The translations under genes and the position numbers were made by a program. Below the pieces are notes generated by a model. The model worked only from the letters and a program-made list of their open reading frames with translations. It did not search any database and had not been told where the DNA came from. A stretch of DNA of 64,000 nucleotides from an uncultured Granulosicoccus sp. (GTDB lineage Bacteria; Pseudomonadota; Gammaproteobacteria; Granulosicoccales; Granulosicoccaceae), in the NCBI GenBank assembly GCA_947492525.1, contig CANLNQ010000020.1, forward strand, positions 1-64,000, written 5' to 3'. Positions 44,973 through 54,340 of the stretch are shown in pieces (the stretch's first letter is position 1; each line of letters begins with the position of its first letter).

Positions 44973-45935
44973 TCAGGCCAGAAAGAGATTCTCTGCAGAG
45001 TAGCCACTGCCTTCCAGAATCCGACGCAGTCGCTTCAGTGCTTCCATCTGGATCTGGCGAACTCGCTCCCGAGTCACGCCCAGTTCCTGACCGACTTCTT
45101 CCAGCGTGCACTTCTCGTGACCGTGCAATCCGAAACGCCGCACCAGCACTTCACGTTGTTTGAATTCGAGTTTCAGCAGCCAGTCGTTGATGTTCGAATT
45201 GACCGTCTCATCCTGCAACACCATGGACGGATCCACATTGTTTTCATCAGGGATGATGTCCAATAGTGGTCGCTCGCCATCCTTGCCGATAGCCACATCA
45301 ACCGAGGTGACGCGGTCACGCAGGCCAAGCAGACGCGTCACGTCTTCAACCGGACGCTCGGTCAGCGCGGCAATATCCTCGGCAGTCGGTTCACGATCGA
45401 GCGATTGCTGCAGACGACGCTCGGCCTTGATATAGACGTTCATCTCCTTGACGACGTGAATCGGCAGACGAATGGTACGTGTCTGGTTCATCAGGCCGCG
45501 TTCGATGGTCTGGCGAATCCACCAGGTGGCGTAGGTCGAGAAACGGAAACCGCGCTCGGGATCGAATTTCTCGACCGAGTGAATCAGACCCAGATTGCCC
45601 TCTTCGATCAGATCCAGCAGCGCCAGACCACGATTCATGTAGCGGCGAGCAATCTTGACCACCAGGCGCAGATTGCATTCGATCATCTTGGCGCGTGATT
45701 TTTCACAGCCCTTCTGCGCCAGACGTGTGTACATCTTTTCTTCGTCGGCAGTCAGAAGTTCGGAGTGTTCGATTTCCTTCAGATACAGACGCGTGGCGTC
45801 CATCTCCTTTCTCGAACCATCTCGCAACTTGCTGGCAGTGATCTTCTCGCCAGAGTCGTCGTCGCTGGTTGCGGCCGTTGCTGAAGTACCACTGCTTCCC
45901 CGTCGGCCCCAGCCGGCGCGGTCGTCAGTGGACAT
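44973..45935 (-). CDS. rpoS: RNA polymerase sigma factor RpoS
   Basis: A 320-residue sigma70-family factor for stationary phase and general stress. Region 1.2 ([21 protein letters not shown]), region 2 ([50 protein letters not shown]), region 3 and region 4 ([27 protein letters not shown]) are complete. An acidic, Ser/Thr-rich N-terminal tail precedes region 1.2. The start at 45935 is chosen from family length; an ATG nine codons upstream is possible. It is downstream of nlpD, whose coding region in E. coli carries the main rpoS promoter. Confidence 0.95.
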   Translation of the reverse strand: MSTDDRAGWGRRGSSGTSATAATSDDDSGEKITASKLRDGSRKEMDATRLYLKEIEHSELLTADEEKMYTRLAQKGCEKSRAKMIECNLRLVVKIARRYMNRGLALLDLIEEGNLGLIHSVEKFDPERGFRFSTYATWWIRQTIERGLMNQTRTIRLPIHVVKEMNVYIKAERRLQQSLDREPTAEDIAALTERPVEDVTRLLGLRDRVTSVDVAIGKDGERPLLDIIPDENNVDPSMVLQDETVNSNINDWLLKLEFKQREVLVRRFGLHGHEKCTLEEVGQELGVTRERVRQIQMEALKRLRRILEGSGYSAENLFLA

Positions 45936-46106
45936 CGTGAAGTTTCCCCAATGCTGTGTCATAAGACACTCTCTTGCTGTTTTTTTTATATATTAAAGCA
46001 ACTTAGCTCGACTTGCTAATGCAATTTCCATGGACTAACGTATAAATCATCCAGGACACTGTTACTCGCCAGTGCCAGCAAGCTGGCAGCCTGGCGAAAA
46101 GTTTCA

Positions 46107-47147
46107 TTACCGAGCGGACAGGAAATCCATTGGATTCAGTGAATTACCATCCCTGCGCACCTCGAATCGGAGTACCGACTCCTGCTGGGCATTCCAACCC
46201 AGTGTGCCGATGGGATCACCTGCCTTGACGGTATCATTCTCCGCCACATACAGATCCTTGGCATGGGAATAGGCCGTCAGCAGCGATTCATCGTGCTTGA
46301 CGATGATCAGATTGCCCGAACCACTGGGGTCCTTGCCTGAATAGGCAACCACGCCATCCTTCACCGCCACCACGGGTTGACCGGGAACGCCGGCAATGTC
46401 GACGCCATGCCGTCCTTCCTGAATGGGAGCAAAACCGCGCGCCACCGGCCCCTGCGTCGGCCAGGTCCAGGCCCCCACCAGCGGTTGCAGTCGATCGCTG
46501 ACATCCTGAGTGCTGATCAGCGCATCATTTCCATGATATTCCTCTTCCACGATCTCCCGTCCGGCAAAGGAAGATTCGCGCGGCACCATGGGCTGAGGCG
46601 CTTCAGGGGCAATGTCCTGAACGGGGACATCGGGTCGCTGATAGGGTTTGCGGGTGTCGAGCAGCGTCACGTCAGACACCACGGCGTTGACGGCCGGTGT
46701 GAACACCGAGCGATTTTCCGGCTCTTCATAGCGTTGCGGCTCGGGCACGGCTCGTGGCGTTTCGACACGCGAGACCACGGCACGATCGTCCCTCTGATCC
46801 TGATAGGCATCTCTGCGTCGCACGGGCTCACTGGCAGCCTGTTGCGGCTGCTCTGCCCAGGCAGCTTCCGAGGAATAGCTTTCGCGGGCATTGGACGCCG
46901 CATGTATGTTCAAGTGCGTACCCGGCGCGAAATGCCTGCCGGCCTGTGGATTCAGGGCAGCCAGTTCATTCGGAGACAACTTGTAACGAAACGCGATGCT
47001 CTCCAGCGTATCTCCCGCGCGTACAACGTAGGTACGAGAGTCCAGATCGAGGCTGTTGAGACGTTCTTCCACATCGGGCACCGACACGCAGCCCGACACA
47101 CTCAGGGCCAGAACGCTCAGGCAGCAGACTCGTTGCAGATGGTTCAT
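46107..47147 (-). CDS. nlpD: NlpD-type amidase activator lipoprotein
   Basis: A 346-residue outer-membrane lipoprotein. The lipobox LALSVSGC ends near residue 20, a LysM domain (RTYVVRAGDTLESIAFRYKLSPNELAALNPQ) follows at about 37-80, then a long variable proline/glutamine-rich linker and a C-terminal M23/LytM domain. The second HxH metal motif of active M23 peptidases is replaced (VLRFEVR instead of HLHFE), so it should be inactive, as in E. coli NlpD, which activates amidase AmiC in cell division. Neighbours surE, pcm and rpoS confirm the identity. Confidence 0.9.
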   Translation of the reverse strand: MNHLQRVCCLSVLALSVSGCVSVPDVEERLNSLDLDSRTYVVRAGDTLESIAFRYKLSPNELAALNPQAGRHFAPGTHLNIHAASNARESYSSEAAWAEQPQQAASEPVRRRDAYQDQRDDRAVVSRVETPRAVPEPQRYEEPENRSVFTPAVNAVVSDVTLLDTRKPYQRPDVPVQDIAPEAPQPMVPRESSFAGREIVEEEYHGNDALISTQDVSDRLQPLVGAWTWPTQGPVARGFAPIQEGRHGVDIAGVPGQPVVAVKDGVVAYSGKDPSGSGNLIIVKHDESLLTAYSHAKDLYVAENDTVKAGDPIGTLGWNAQQESVLRFEVRRDGNSLNPMDFLSAR

Positions 47148-47236
47148 GGGTCACTCGAAATACGGTTTGTGCGCACCATCACAACCCGGCAGGATGTGGC
47201 TGGTTCAGTCGCGATTACAGAAGTGTAGTTGCCTGT

Positions 47237-47908
47237 TCAGGACTTGCCAGAAAGAAATGGCACAAACTTGACATCACATTCACGGTATTGACTGAACCCG
47301 TGCCGCGTTCGGGTAATGATGGTCAAGGCCTGCATCCCGTTCTGCTCCCCGACCGGCACGATCAGGCGACCACCAATGGCGAGTTGCTCGAGCAGAGGCT
47401 CGGGAATGCTCGGCGGCGCCGCCGTCACGATAATGCCGTCATACGGCCCGTGACTGGACCACCCCCAGCCGCCATCGCTGTAGCGCGAGTGGATATTGTT
47501 GTACTGCAAGGCCCGAAAACGCTTGCGGGCGCGATCCAGCAATGAGCTGATGCGTTCAACCGTGAAGACACTGTCGACCAATCGCGACAGCACGGCGGCC
47601 TGATAGCCCGAACCGGTCCCCACTTCCAGAACCCGATTGACCGGTCCGTCTTCCAGCAGTATTTCCGTCATGCGGGCCACCGCATAGGGCTGCGATATGG
47701 TCTGCCCCTCGCCTATCGGCAAGGCGACATCCTCATAGGCGCGTGATGCAATGGCTTCATCCACGAACAGATGCCGTGGTACCGAGGCCATGACCTGCAA
47801 CAGGGCTTCGTTCTCGATGCCGCGGTCGATCAATCGGCGAATCATGCGGCTGCGTGTTCGTTGGGACGTGAAGCCGATGCCGGCGATCTGTTCGGGACTG
47901 ACAATCAC
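47237..47908 (-). CDS. pcm: Protein-L-isoaspartate O-methyltransferase
   Basis: A 223-residue PIMT that methylates isoaspartyl residues for protein repair using S-adenosylmethionine. The SAM motif VLEVGTGSGYQAAVLSRL lies at about residues 94-111, and VTAAPPSIPEPLLEQLAIGGRLIVPVG is typical. The GTG start overlaps the surE stop (GTGA). This order is the standard surE-pcm-nlpD-rpoS unit. Confidence 0.93.
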   Translation of the reverse strand: MIVSPEQIAGIGFTSQRTRSRMIRRLIDRGIENEALLQVMASVPRHLFVDEAIASRAYEDVALPIGEGQTISQPYAVARMTEILLEDGPVNRVLEVGTGSGYQAAVLSRLVDSVFTVERISSLLDRARKRFRALQYNNIHSRYSDGGWGWSSHGPYDGIIVTAAPPSIPEPLLEQLAIGGRLIVPVGEQNGMQALTIITRTRHGFSQYRECDVKFVPFLSGKS

Positions 47909-48654
47909 GAGAGCCGCTCCAACCAGGCGCTCACTGGTGCCACGCTGTCAAGCCGAGTCAGATCGATCTGCAGGGGAGTAACCGAGACAAACCCGTCGCG
48001 CACTGCACCGAAATCGGTACCCGGACCATCATCGGCGACATCGCCGGCGGCGCCTATCCAGAAAATGGTTTCCCCACGGGGGCTGAGTTGCCGGATCGAT
48101 TCCTTCGATGGGTGACGTGTTCCCAGGCGCGTGGCGCGCAAGCCCGACAGTTCGTCGAACGGCAGATCGGGCACATTGATGTTGAGAATCGTATCGGTTG
48201 GCAGCGGGACCTCCTTCATGTGCGCTACCAGATTGCGCACGACCCTGGCAGCCGTGTCGAAATGCTTCGGCTCGTGCGTGGCCATGGACACGGCCAGTGC
48301 AGGATGTCCCAGATGCCGCCCTTCAATGGCCGCTGCAACGGTACCCGAGTACAGCACGTCGTCACCCATGTTCGGACCATCGTTGACACCGCTGACTACC
48401 ATGTCATGCTCCTCTTCCAGCAAGCCGCTCAGGGCAATATTCACGCAGTCGGTTGGCGTACCTTCGAGTGAATAGATGTCTGCTTCGTGGCGACGAGCAT
48501 GAATCGGATGGGATAATGTCAATGAATTACTGGCACCACTATGATTGCGATCCGGCGCCACAATAGTGGCCTCACCCAGTGTCTTCATCGCATCGTGAAG
48601 CGCACGGATGCCGGGAGACAGATATCCATCGTCGTTGGCGACAAGAATTCTCAT
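47905..48654 (-). CDS. surE: 5'/3'-nucleotidase SurE
   Basis: A 249-residue survival protein phosphatase acting on nucleoside monophosphates. MRILVANDDGYLSPGIRAL holds the metal-binding Asp8-Asp9, HSGASNSLTL and VVSGVNDGPNMGDDVLYSGTVAAA complete the active site. First gene of the surE-pcm-nlpD-rpoS unit, with a divergent promoter toward the YheT gene. Confidence 0.95.
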   Translation of the reverse strand: MRILVANDDGYLSPGIRALHDAMKTLGEATIVAPDRNHSGASNSLTLSHPIHARRHEADIYSLEGTPTDCVNIALSGLLEEEHDMVVSGVNDGPNMGDDVLYSGTVAAAIEGRHLGHPALAVSMATHEPKHFDTAARVVRNLVAHMKEVPLPTDTILNINVPDLPFDELSGLRATRLGTRHPSKESIRQLSPRGETIFWIGAAGDVADDGPGTDFGAVRDGFVSVTPLQIDLTRLDSVAPVSAWLERLS

Positions 48655-48752
48655 AGTCCGGTCCGCTTACACACAGTTGTAGTCATCGGACTGTAAATTT
48701 AGTCCGCATTGGCATTTAAGCAACAGAATAATCGTAAAAAAGTCACAAACCC

Positions 48753-49715
48753 ATGCCGATCATTCAGAGCACCTATACCCCATCACGCTGGCTCAGCAAC
48801 CCGCATCTGCAGACCATCGTCGCCAGCCAGCTGCTCAAACCGGCCGATATCGAATCGGATGATGAACGCATCGAACTACCTGACGGTGACTTCATCGACG
48901 TCAACCTCAGCCGGCAGAGTCAGGGAGAACCGGTCGCCATCTTTCATGGGCTTGCCGGCAGCATCAACAGCAATTACATCCGCGGCGTCTGGAAAACCCT
49001 GGAACAGGCAGGCTTTCGCCCCATGCTGATGCACTGGCGCGGCTGCAGCGGGGAGCCCAACCGCCTGCCACGCGCCTACCATTCGGGCGCCAGCGATGAC
49101 ATCCAGTGGTTCATCCGCTTTCTGCAGCAGCGTTACAACGGAACACCGCTTTATGCACTGGGTTATTCCCTCGGCGCCAATGCCTTGCTGAAATATCTGG
49201 GCGAAAACGGCGAGAACACTTCGTTGAGCGGCGCCATGGCCGTCTCCCCGCCTCTGGTTCTGCAAGAGGGTGCCAACAAGCTCAACAGTGGTGTATCACG
49301 ACTGTATCAGGCACATCTGCTACGCCTGATGCGCAGACACCACGAGCGCAAGCGTCTGGCCTATCCCGAGCTCAACCTGCCGGCAGCCACTCGCCGTCTG
49401 GATTCGCTGTGGAAATTCGACGATGCACTGACAGCTCCCCTGCACGGCTTTGCCGACGCTCGCGAATACTACGAACGTTGCAGTGCACGGCAGTTTCTAC
49501 CGGCGATTCGCACGCCCACGCACATCCTGTGTGCTCTGGACGACCCCTTCTTCACCCCGCGGATACTGCCCGACGCGTCGGAGCTGTCTGATCAGACCAC
49601 CCTGGAAGTGCCACGCGCCGGAGGACATGTCGGCTTTCTGCAAGGCCGCCAACGCTGGCTGGATTCACACGTGGCCGCTGTACTGTCCTCGCTCAGGGAA
49701 GGCGCCGCACATTGA
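48753..49715 (+). CDS. YheT family alpha/beta hydrolase
   Basis: A 320-residue hydrolase of the COG0429/YheT family. SNPHLQTIVAS near residue 20 and FHGLAGSINSNYIRG are family signatures; the nucleophile serine is in ALGYSLGANALLKYLG (about residue 144) and the C-terminal GGHVGFL supplies the histidine. Substrate unknown, probably an ester. Its 3' end overlaps that of the convergent cobC by about 23 bp. Confidence 0.88.
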   Translation: MPIIQSTYTPSRWLSNPHLQTIVASQLLKPADIESDDERIELPDGDFIDVNLSRQSQGEPVAIFHGLAGSINSNYIRGVWKTLEQAGFRPMLMHWRGCSGEPNRLPRAYHSGASDDIQWFIRFLQQRYNGTPLYALGYSLGANALLKYLGENGENTSLSGAMAVSPPLVLQEGANKLNSGVSRLYQAHLLRLMRRHHERKRLAYPELNLPAATRRLDSLWKFDDALTAPLHGFADAREYYERCSARQFLPAIRTPTHILCALDDPFFTPRILPDASELSDQTTLEVPRAGGHVGFLQGRQRWLDSHVAAVLSSLREGAAH

Positions 49716-50358
49716 TGCCACGAGCCAGCCAGCGCGCATCTGCATGGCTGTACTGCAGATGTGTCAGCGAGGCCGGGTCGATCCGGAAATTCATGGCACG
49801 CTGCAAGGACCATCCCAGACACTGACACAGTAGCGCCCGGATACTACCGCCATGGCTGACGACCACGGCAGCCGCCGCGTCGACACCGGCCAGTGCATCG
49901 CTGGCATCGGCCAGCCAGCGGCGACAGCGATCGGCCTGTTCCGAAAAACGTTCACCACCCGGGGGCGCACGATGCAGCCAATCCTCGGCCCAGGCTTTCA
50001 TGAGATCACCGTGTTTCTCATGCACCTCGGCCCAGGTCATGCCCTCCCAGTCACCAAAATCGAGCTCTACCAGGCGCTTATCCAGGGAGGGTTCGGGCAG
50101 CGTCCAGTCAGCGGCAACATCCCCGGATGACGGCTGCCAGCCTTCTCGAAGCAAGGCCGAACTCTGCCGAGTTCGCAGCATCGGGCTGCAATACCAAGCT
50201 TGCGGTTCCAACGCCGACTCGTTCAATACCTGCGCCAATCGCCCGATGGCAACACGCCCTTCATCCGCCAGAGCGATGTCCGAACTGCCGGCAACACCGC
50301 CGGTGGCATGCCACTCGGTATGCCCGTGACGAATCAGGTACAGCGAACTCAATGCCAT
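49693..50358 (-). CDS. cobC: Alpha-ribazole phosphatase/histidine phosphatase family
   Basis: A 221-residue histidine phosphatase with LIRHGHTEWHATG (catalytic His at about residue 11) and a second histidine in VVSHGGSIRALLC. Beside cobS and cobT it most likely dephosphorylates alpha-ribazole 5'-phosphate in cobalamin nucleotide loop assembly. It overlaps cobS by 10 bp. Longer than some CobC because of a tail. Confidence 0.85.
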   Translation of the reverse strand: MALSSLYLIRHGHTEWHATGGVAGSSDIALADEGRVAIGRLAQVLNESALEPQAWYCSPMLRTRQSSALLREGWQPSSGDVAADWTLPEPSLDKRLVELDFGDWEGMTWAEVHEKHGDLMKAWAEDWLHRAPPGGERFSEQADRCRRWLADASDALAGVDAAAAVVVSHGGSIRALLCQCLGWSLQRAMNFRIDPASLTHLQYSHADARWLARGINVRRLP

Positions 50359-51116
50359 GACATCACCATCAATGCTGCGAGAACCACAACGACCTCCACC
50401 ACCTGATTGGCCGCTCCCAGGCAGTCACCGGTAATGCCACCAAAGGCGTTGCGGAACTGCCTGGCGGCGATCAATACGGTCAGCCAGGCCACGATGAACA
50501 GCAGGTACATGGCTGCGCCCTGCCACCATGCCAGAGGCAGCAGCACAGCCGCGGCGCACAGACTGCTGTGCAGCAGACAACGCCTGTCGACGCCCTCGGC
50601 CACCACCTTGTTCGCCGCTTCCGGCCGCGCATAATCTTCCATGACCATCAGACAGACACTGCTCCAGCGACTGAGCACGTGCGCACAGATCAACACGGCC
50701 AGACACAGCTGCGCATCCAGCAGCCAGAGCTCCCACAGACTCACCAGCTTGATCACGATCAACAGAATCAGCGCCAGCGAGCCGTAGGTACCCACCCGAC
50801 TGTCGCGCATGATCTCCAGCTTGCGATCCACGCCGAAGGCACCGGCACTGTCCGCCACATCGGCCAGACCATCTTCGTGAAAGGCACCGGTGAGCCTGAT
50901 GGAGAGCAGCAGCATCACGGCAATGGCCACCGATGGCGGCAACACCTGCTGCAAGATTGCCAGGCTGAACGCCAGTATCAGACCCACGATGAAGCCGACC
51001 AGCGGAAAATAGCGCGTCGAATGCACCAGTTCAGCCGGATCACCGCTGCCCAGTCCACCCACGGGCAGTCGGGTCAGGAACATGATGGCCGTGGCCAGAC
51101 GACTCAGTTCCTGCAC
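50349..51116 (-). CDS. cobS: Adenosylcobinamide-GDP ribazoletransferase
   Basis: A 255-residue membrane protein that joins alpha-ribazole to adenosylcobinamide-GDP, giving adenosylcobalamin. AIMFLTRLPVGG near the N-terminus, HEDGLADVADSAGAFG with its acidic residues, and several hydrophobic spans are CobS features. The GTG at 51116 is chosen because GGGAGG lies five bases upstream; the reading frame runs on upstream to 51278 without support. Confidence 0.9.
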   Translation of the reverse strand: MQELSRLATAIMFLTRLPVGGLGSGDPAELVHSTRYFPLVGFIVGLILAFSLAILQQVLPPSVAIAVMLLLSIRLTGAFHEDGLADVADSAGAFGVDRKLEIMRDSRVGTYGSLALILLIVIKLVSLWELWLLDAQLCLAVLICAHVLSRWSSVCLMVMEDYARPEAANKVVAEGVDRRCLLHSSLCAAAVLLPLAWWQGAAMYLLFIVAWLTVLIAARQFRNAFGGITGDCLGAANQVVEVVVVLAALMVMSWH

Positions 51117-51168
51117 ACTGGCCTCCCGAGCGCGGTCGTGACAGACACAGGCGGCTCGGCTGATACGC

Positions 51169-52185
51169 TCACTCGCCGCTGGAGACGCCAGCGTCGGCAA
51201 AGCTTGCCATGTCACGCAATATGGCGGCGGCGCCTCGCAGTATCGGCAGCGCAAGTGCGGCGGCTGAACCCTCCCCAAGGCGCATGCCCAATTGCAGCAT
51301 CGGCTCGGCCTGCAACTGCTTCAGGGCCAGCTCATGACCCGCTTCGGCCGACTGATGAGCGAAGAACAGGACATGGCGTACGGACGGTTTCATCCGGCAG
51401 GCAATCAACGCCGCAGCAGTGACAATGAAGCCATCGACCACGATCGGCATGCGATGCGCCGGAGCCTCGAGCATGGCCCCTACCAGCGCTGCCACTTCCA
51501 GACCACCTGCCTCTCGCAGGCACTCGAGAGGGTCATCGCTGATAGCGACCAGGCGCTGCATGACCTCGGCCACCACCGCCTGCTTGCGTGAATACTGCTC
51601 ACCCTCCACACCGGTGCCGCGACCGGTTGCACTCTGTGCATCACAGCCGCACATGAGACCCACCAGAATGGCAGCCGAGGTCGTGTTGCCGATTCCCATC
51701 TCGCCAAGGCCCAGACAGCGCTGCCCCTCACTTGCCGCACGCACCACCGCTTCACGGCCCACTTGCAGCGCCTTGTCCAGCTCTTCATGCGACATGGCTG
51801 CCTCTTCCAGCAAATTGCGGGTGCCCGGTCTGACCTTGCAATCCAGCACACCGGCCAGCTCGCCGAGATCTGCCATGACACCCACATCGATCACCTCCAG
51901 AGAGGCCCCGGCATTGGCGGCCAGCACGCACACGGCGGCGCCACCGGCGGCGAAATTGCTCATCATCTGGGCGGTGACCTCTGCTGGAAAGGCACTGACT
52001 CCTGCCGCCGCGACACCGTGATCGGCTCCGAAGACAATGATACGAGCGGGGTCTAGCTGCGGCTGCAAGGTATCCTGCACTGTGGCCAGCTGCACGGCCA
52101 TGGCTTCGAGCAAGCCCAGGGACCCGGGCGGCTTTGTCTTGTTATCGATGCAGTTCTGTGCATCTGCGGTCATTGCCGACATCAT
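51169..52185 (-). CDS. cobT: Nicotinate-nucleotide-dimethylbenzimidazole phosphoribosyltransferase
   Basis: A 338-residue CobT that makes alpha-ribazole phosphate from dimethylbenzimidazole and nicotinate mononucleotide. KTKPPGSLGLLE, FGADHGVAAAGVSAFPAEVT and GLGEMGIGNTTSAA are strong family motifs, with the catalytic glutamate in a region near the C-terminus (LGMRLGEGSAAALALPIL). It ends 52 bp before cobS, and its start follows the pilZ stop by one base. Confidence 0.95.
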   Translation of the reverse strand: MMSAMTADAQNCIDNKTKPPGSLGLLEAMAVQLATVQDTLQPQLDPARIIVFGADHGVAAAGVSAFPAEVTAQMMSNFAAGGAAVCVLAANAGASLEVIDVGVMADLGELAGVLDCKVRPGTRNLLEEAAMSHEELDKALQVGREAVVRAASEGQRCLGLGEMGIGNTTSAAILVGLMCGCDAQSATGRGTGVEGEQYSRKQAVVAEVMQRLVAISDDPLECLREAGGLEVAALVGAMLEAPAHRMPIVVDGFIVTAAALIACRMKPSVRHVLFFAHQSAEAGHELALKQLQAEPMLQLGMRLGEGSAAALALPILRGAAAILRDMASFADAGVSSGE

Positions 52186-52755
52186 TCAGTCCTGTAAACC
52201 GCTTCTCTTGCCGAGCAACTGCAGCACATGGTTCTCGATGCTCTGGCGATCCGTATCACTCATGCGGATGAACCGTGCCCGATACGTCGGTGAATCGCTG
52301 CGAGCCACCTCCGGTGAGTCGTTGCCCGCCAGAATCAGCGCATCGCTACCGATCCGCTGCCCACTCGGGAACAGGGTCATGGTCAAGCCCACCATCTCGC
52401 CCGGCTGCAGCAGCAGTGCATCTGAAAACCGGATGCCGCCGGCAGACAGACTGACCTTGTGCGTCGGCCTCACCGGTGCTTTCTCACCACCGAGCAGCAG
52501 CTCACGAATACGCTCTTCGAGCGCGTCGATATAAGAGGCCACGTCGGGGTGATCCCTGCACACCTCGGCATAACCCTCGATTTCATACTTGTCGCGTTTG
52601 CGCACGGACTGTCGCTCCGGCGCCTTGACACTCTGACCTGCCGCCGGCAGATCTGTCAGTCGCTCGATCTGCAAGGCAATCGCATCTTGAACCCGCTCAT
52701 TGATGCGTCTTTCGGAAGAGTCTTCCGTACCACCCGTTTCGCTCTGATCTGTCAT
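52186..52755 (-). CDS. PilZ domain protein
   Basis: A 189-residue protein with an N-terminal helical region and a C-terminal PilZ-like beta barrel (about 100-185, THKVSLSAGGIRFSDALLLQPGEMVGLTMTLFP). Canonical c-di-GMP binding needs RxxxR and DxSxxG; here SLSAGGI fits the second motif only in part, so binding is uncertain. The ATG at 52755 follows AGGTAG. It is directly upstream of cobT and probably cotranscribed, though no functional link to cobalamin is known. Confidence 0.75.
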   Translation of the reverse strand: MTDQSETGGTEDSSERRINERVQDAIALQIERLTDLPAAGQSVKAPERQSVRKRDKYEIEGYAEVCRDHPDVASYIDALEERIRELLLGGEKAPVRPTHKVSLSAGGIRFSDALLLQPGEMVGLTMTLFPSGQRIGSDALILAGNDSPEVARSDSPTYRARFIRMSDTDRQSIENHVLQLLGKRSGLQD

Positions 52756-52851
52756 CTGACTACCTGTAGTGAATGCTCGTTTTTCACCCGAAGTGACATA
52801 CTCGTGCCAGCTCGAATCAGGCAATATTCATCCCTGCTGCCCTGTTTTAGC

Positions 52852-52857
52852 TATACT
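52852..52857 (+). promoter_or_regulatory. -10 element of the tRNA-Arg promoter
   Basis: TATACT lies 18 bp before the mature tRNA 5' end. A -35 candidate (TTCATC, 52828-52833) is weak and spaced a little wide. Confidence 0.4.
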
Positions 52858-52874
52858 GCTGCCCTGTGTCTGCC

Positions 52875-52951
52875 GTCCCGGTAGCTCAGCTGGATAGAGC
52901 AGCCCCCTCCTAAGGGGCAGGTCGGGGGTTCGAATCCCTCCCGGGACACCA
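52875..52951 (+). tRNA. tRNA-Arg (anticodon CCT)
   Basis: A 77-nt cloverleaf with encoded CCA: acceptor GTCCCGG/CCGGGAC, D-arm GCTC..GAGC, anticodon stem GCCCC/GGGGC around loop CTCCTAA with anticodon CCT (reads AGG), and T-arm GGGGG/CCCTC with loop TTCGAAT. No intron or odd base. Confidence 0.97.
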
Positions 52952-52993
52952 CTCACAACGGCAGCCGAAGCTGCCGCCGTGCAGCACTGAAAC

Positions 52994-54244
52994 CTACTTC
53001 CCCTTCTTCTTGTCCAGCTTCGCAAAGCCTTGATGTGTCAGGGTTTCCGTCTGATCGAGTCGAGGATGCGAGGTTCTGAATGCCTGATGCAGATCCTCTT
53101 CCTCATCCATCGCCAGCAGAGTTGCCTTCAAGGCATGTATAGCGGCCAGTACATCTCCGGTATGACCCGATTCTGAAATCGTGTGCATGTTACGTGTGGG
53201 GAAACCTACTGACGTGGCAGCGCTGTCCACGCTGGCCAGCACTGACGCCATGCCATCGGTACCGGTATCGCGACCGCTGACATCGATCTGCATGGGAATT
53301 CCTTCACTGGCAGCGGCCTTCTTGATGCGGGCGTTGAGCTGTTCGCTGACGATGGCGCCGGTTGTCAGGGTGAAACCCTTGCCCATTTCCAGCGGCTGCA
53401 TGTTGCGATCGCCGATCCCCGGCGCCGCCACGTAATCGTGGTTCACATCGATGGCGATCAGTACGTCGGGAGCCATCTCGCCGGCCAGTACGCGGCTGCC
53501 GAAGCGACCGATTTCTTCATGCGAAGCAACGGCATAGAGCACGCGAATGTTCTTCGTGTCGCCGGCTTCGGCAACCAGCTTCGCCACTTCGGCAGTGACA
53601 AAGCATCCCAGACCGTTATCCAGATACGCACCATAGAAGGTGTCGGGGCTGAAGCCGCGCTTGATGGGACGATTCAGCAGGATCGGATCACCGGGCTTCA
53701 GACCCAGACGCTTGATCTGATCGGCCTTGTTCTCACCATGAATCTGCAGATCCAGATACAGGGAATTGGGCCGGATACCCTTGTCACCGGTACGCTGCGC
53801 CGGATCGGAAAAATGAATGGCCCCCATGGCCTCGATGGTACCGCCGCTCAGGGAGCGATAGGCACCCGGCTCTTCCGGGTTCTCGCTGAATACGGTGACT
53901 TCATGCCCGATCAGCGTGCACGGCAGAAAGGAATCACTGTTGACATAGATCTTGCCATCGCTGCCGATCTTTCGTACCTGCATGCGAATCTTGTCGGCAT
54001 GACCGACCAGCATGACGCTGAAACGATCATCTTCCCCGGGATGAGAATCCCAGACCACACCGGCATTGCCGACGAACTGGTGCATCTCCCAGTTTGATGG
54101 CATGAAACTGTCGAAATAGGGCTTCAGAACACCCAGTGTCATCGCCGACTCCAGGCCCACCGGGCTGGGAGCCGCAATGATGTCGCGCATGATATCGAAC
54201 TGTTCGTCCGGCATGGGAGTGGACCAGGGTTTGGCTTTAGTCAT
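52994..54244 (-). CDS. M42 family metallopeptidase-like protein
   Basis: A 416-residue cytoplasmic protein of the M42 glutamyl aminopeptidase/M20-like superfamily. Metal ligands appear in VMLVGHADKI (His, Asp), YGAYLDNGLGC (Asp), SHEEIGRFGSRV (Glu-Glu) and VLIAIDVNHDY (Asp), with a C-terminal THTISESGHTGD-like histidine region. Such proteins are large oligomeric aminopeptidases or cellulases. The ATG at 54244 starts the conserved part; an upstream in-frame start at 54301 is less likely. Confidence 0.85.
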   Translation of the reverse strand: MTKAKPWSTPMPDEQFDIMRDIIAAPSPVGLESAMTLGVLKPYFDSFMPSNWEMHQFVGNAGVVWDSHPGEDDRFSVMLVGHADKIRMQVRKIGSDGKIYVNSDSFLPCTLIGHEVTVFSENPEEPGAYRSLSGGTIEAMGAIHFSDPAQRTGDKGIRPNSLYLDLQIHGENKADQIKRLGLKPGDPILLNRPIKRGFSPDTFYGAYLDNGLGCFVTAEVAKLVAEAGDTKNIRVLYAVASHEEIGRFGSRVLAGEMAPDVLIAIDVNHDYVAAPGIGDRNMQPLEMGKGFTLTTGAIVSEQLNARIKKAAASEGIPMQIDVSGRDTGTDGMASVLASVDSAATSVGFPTRNMHTISESGHTGDVLAAIHALKATLLAMDEEEDLHQAFRTSHPRLDQTETLTHQGFAKLDKKKGK

Positions 54245-54340
54245 GATGTCGTGGAGATTCTTGGTTGAATACGGAAAGTGTGAAGTATACCTAGTGACCA
54301 CCGAGCTGGAGGGTGTTGTCGTGCCCCCGCTCGAGCAGGC

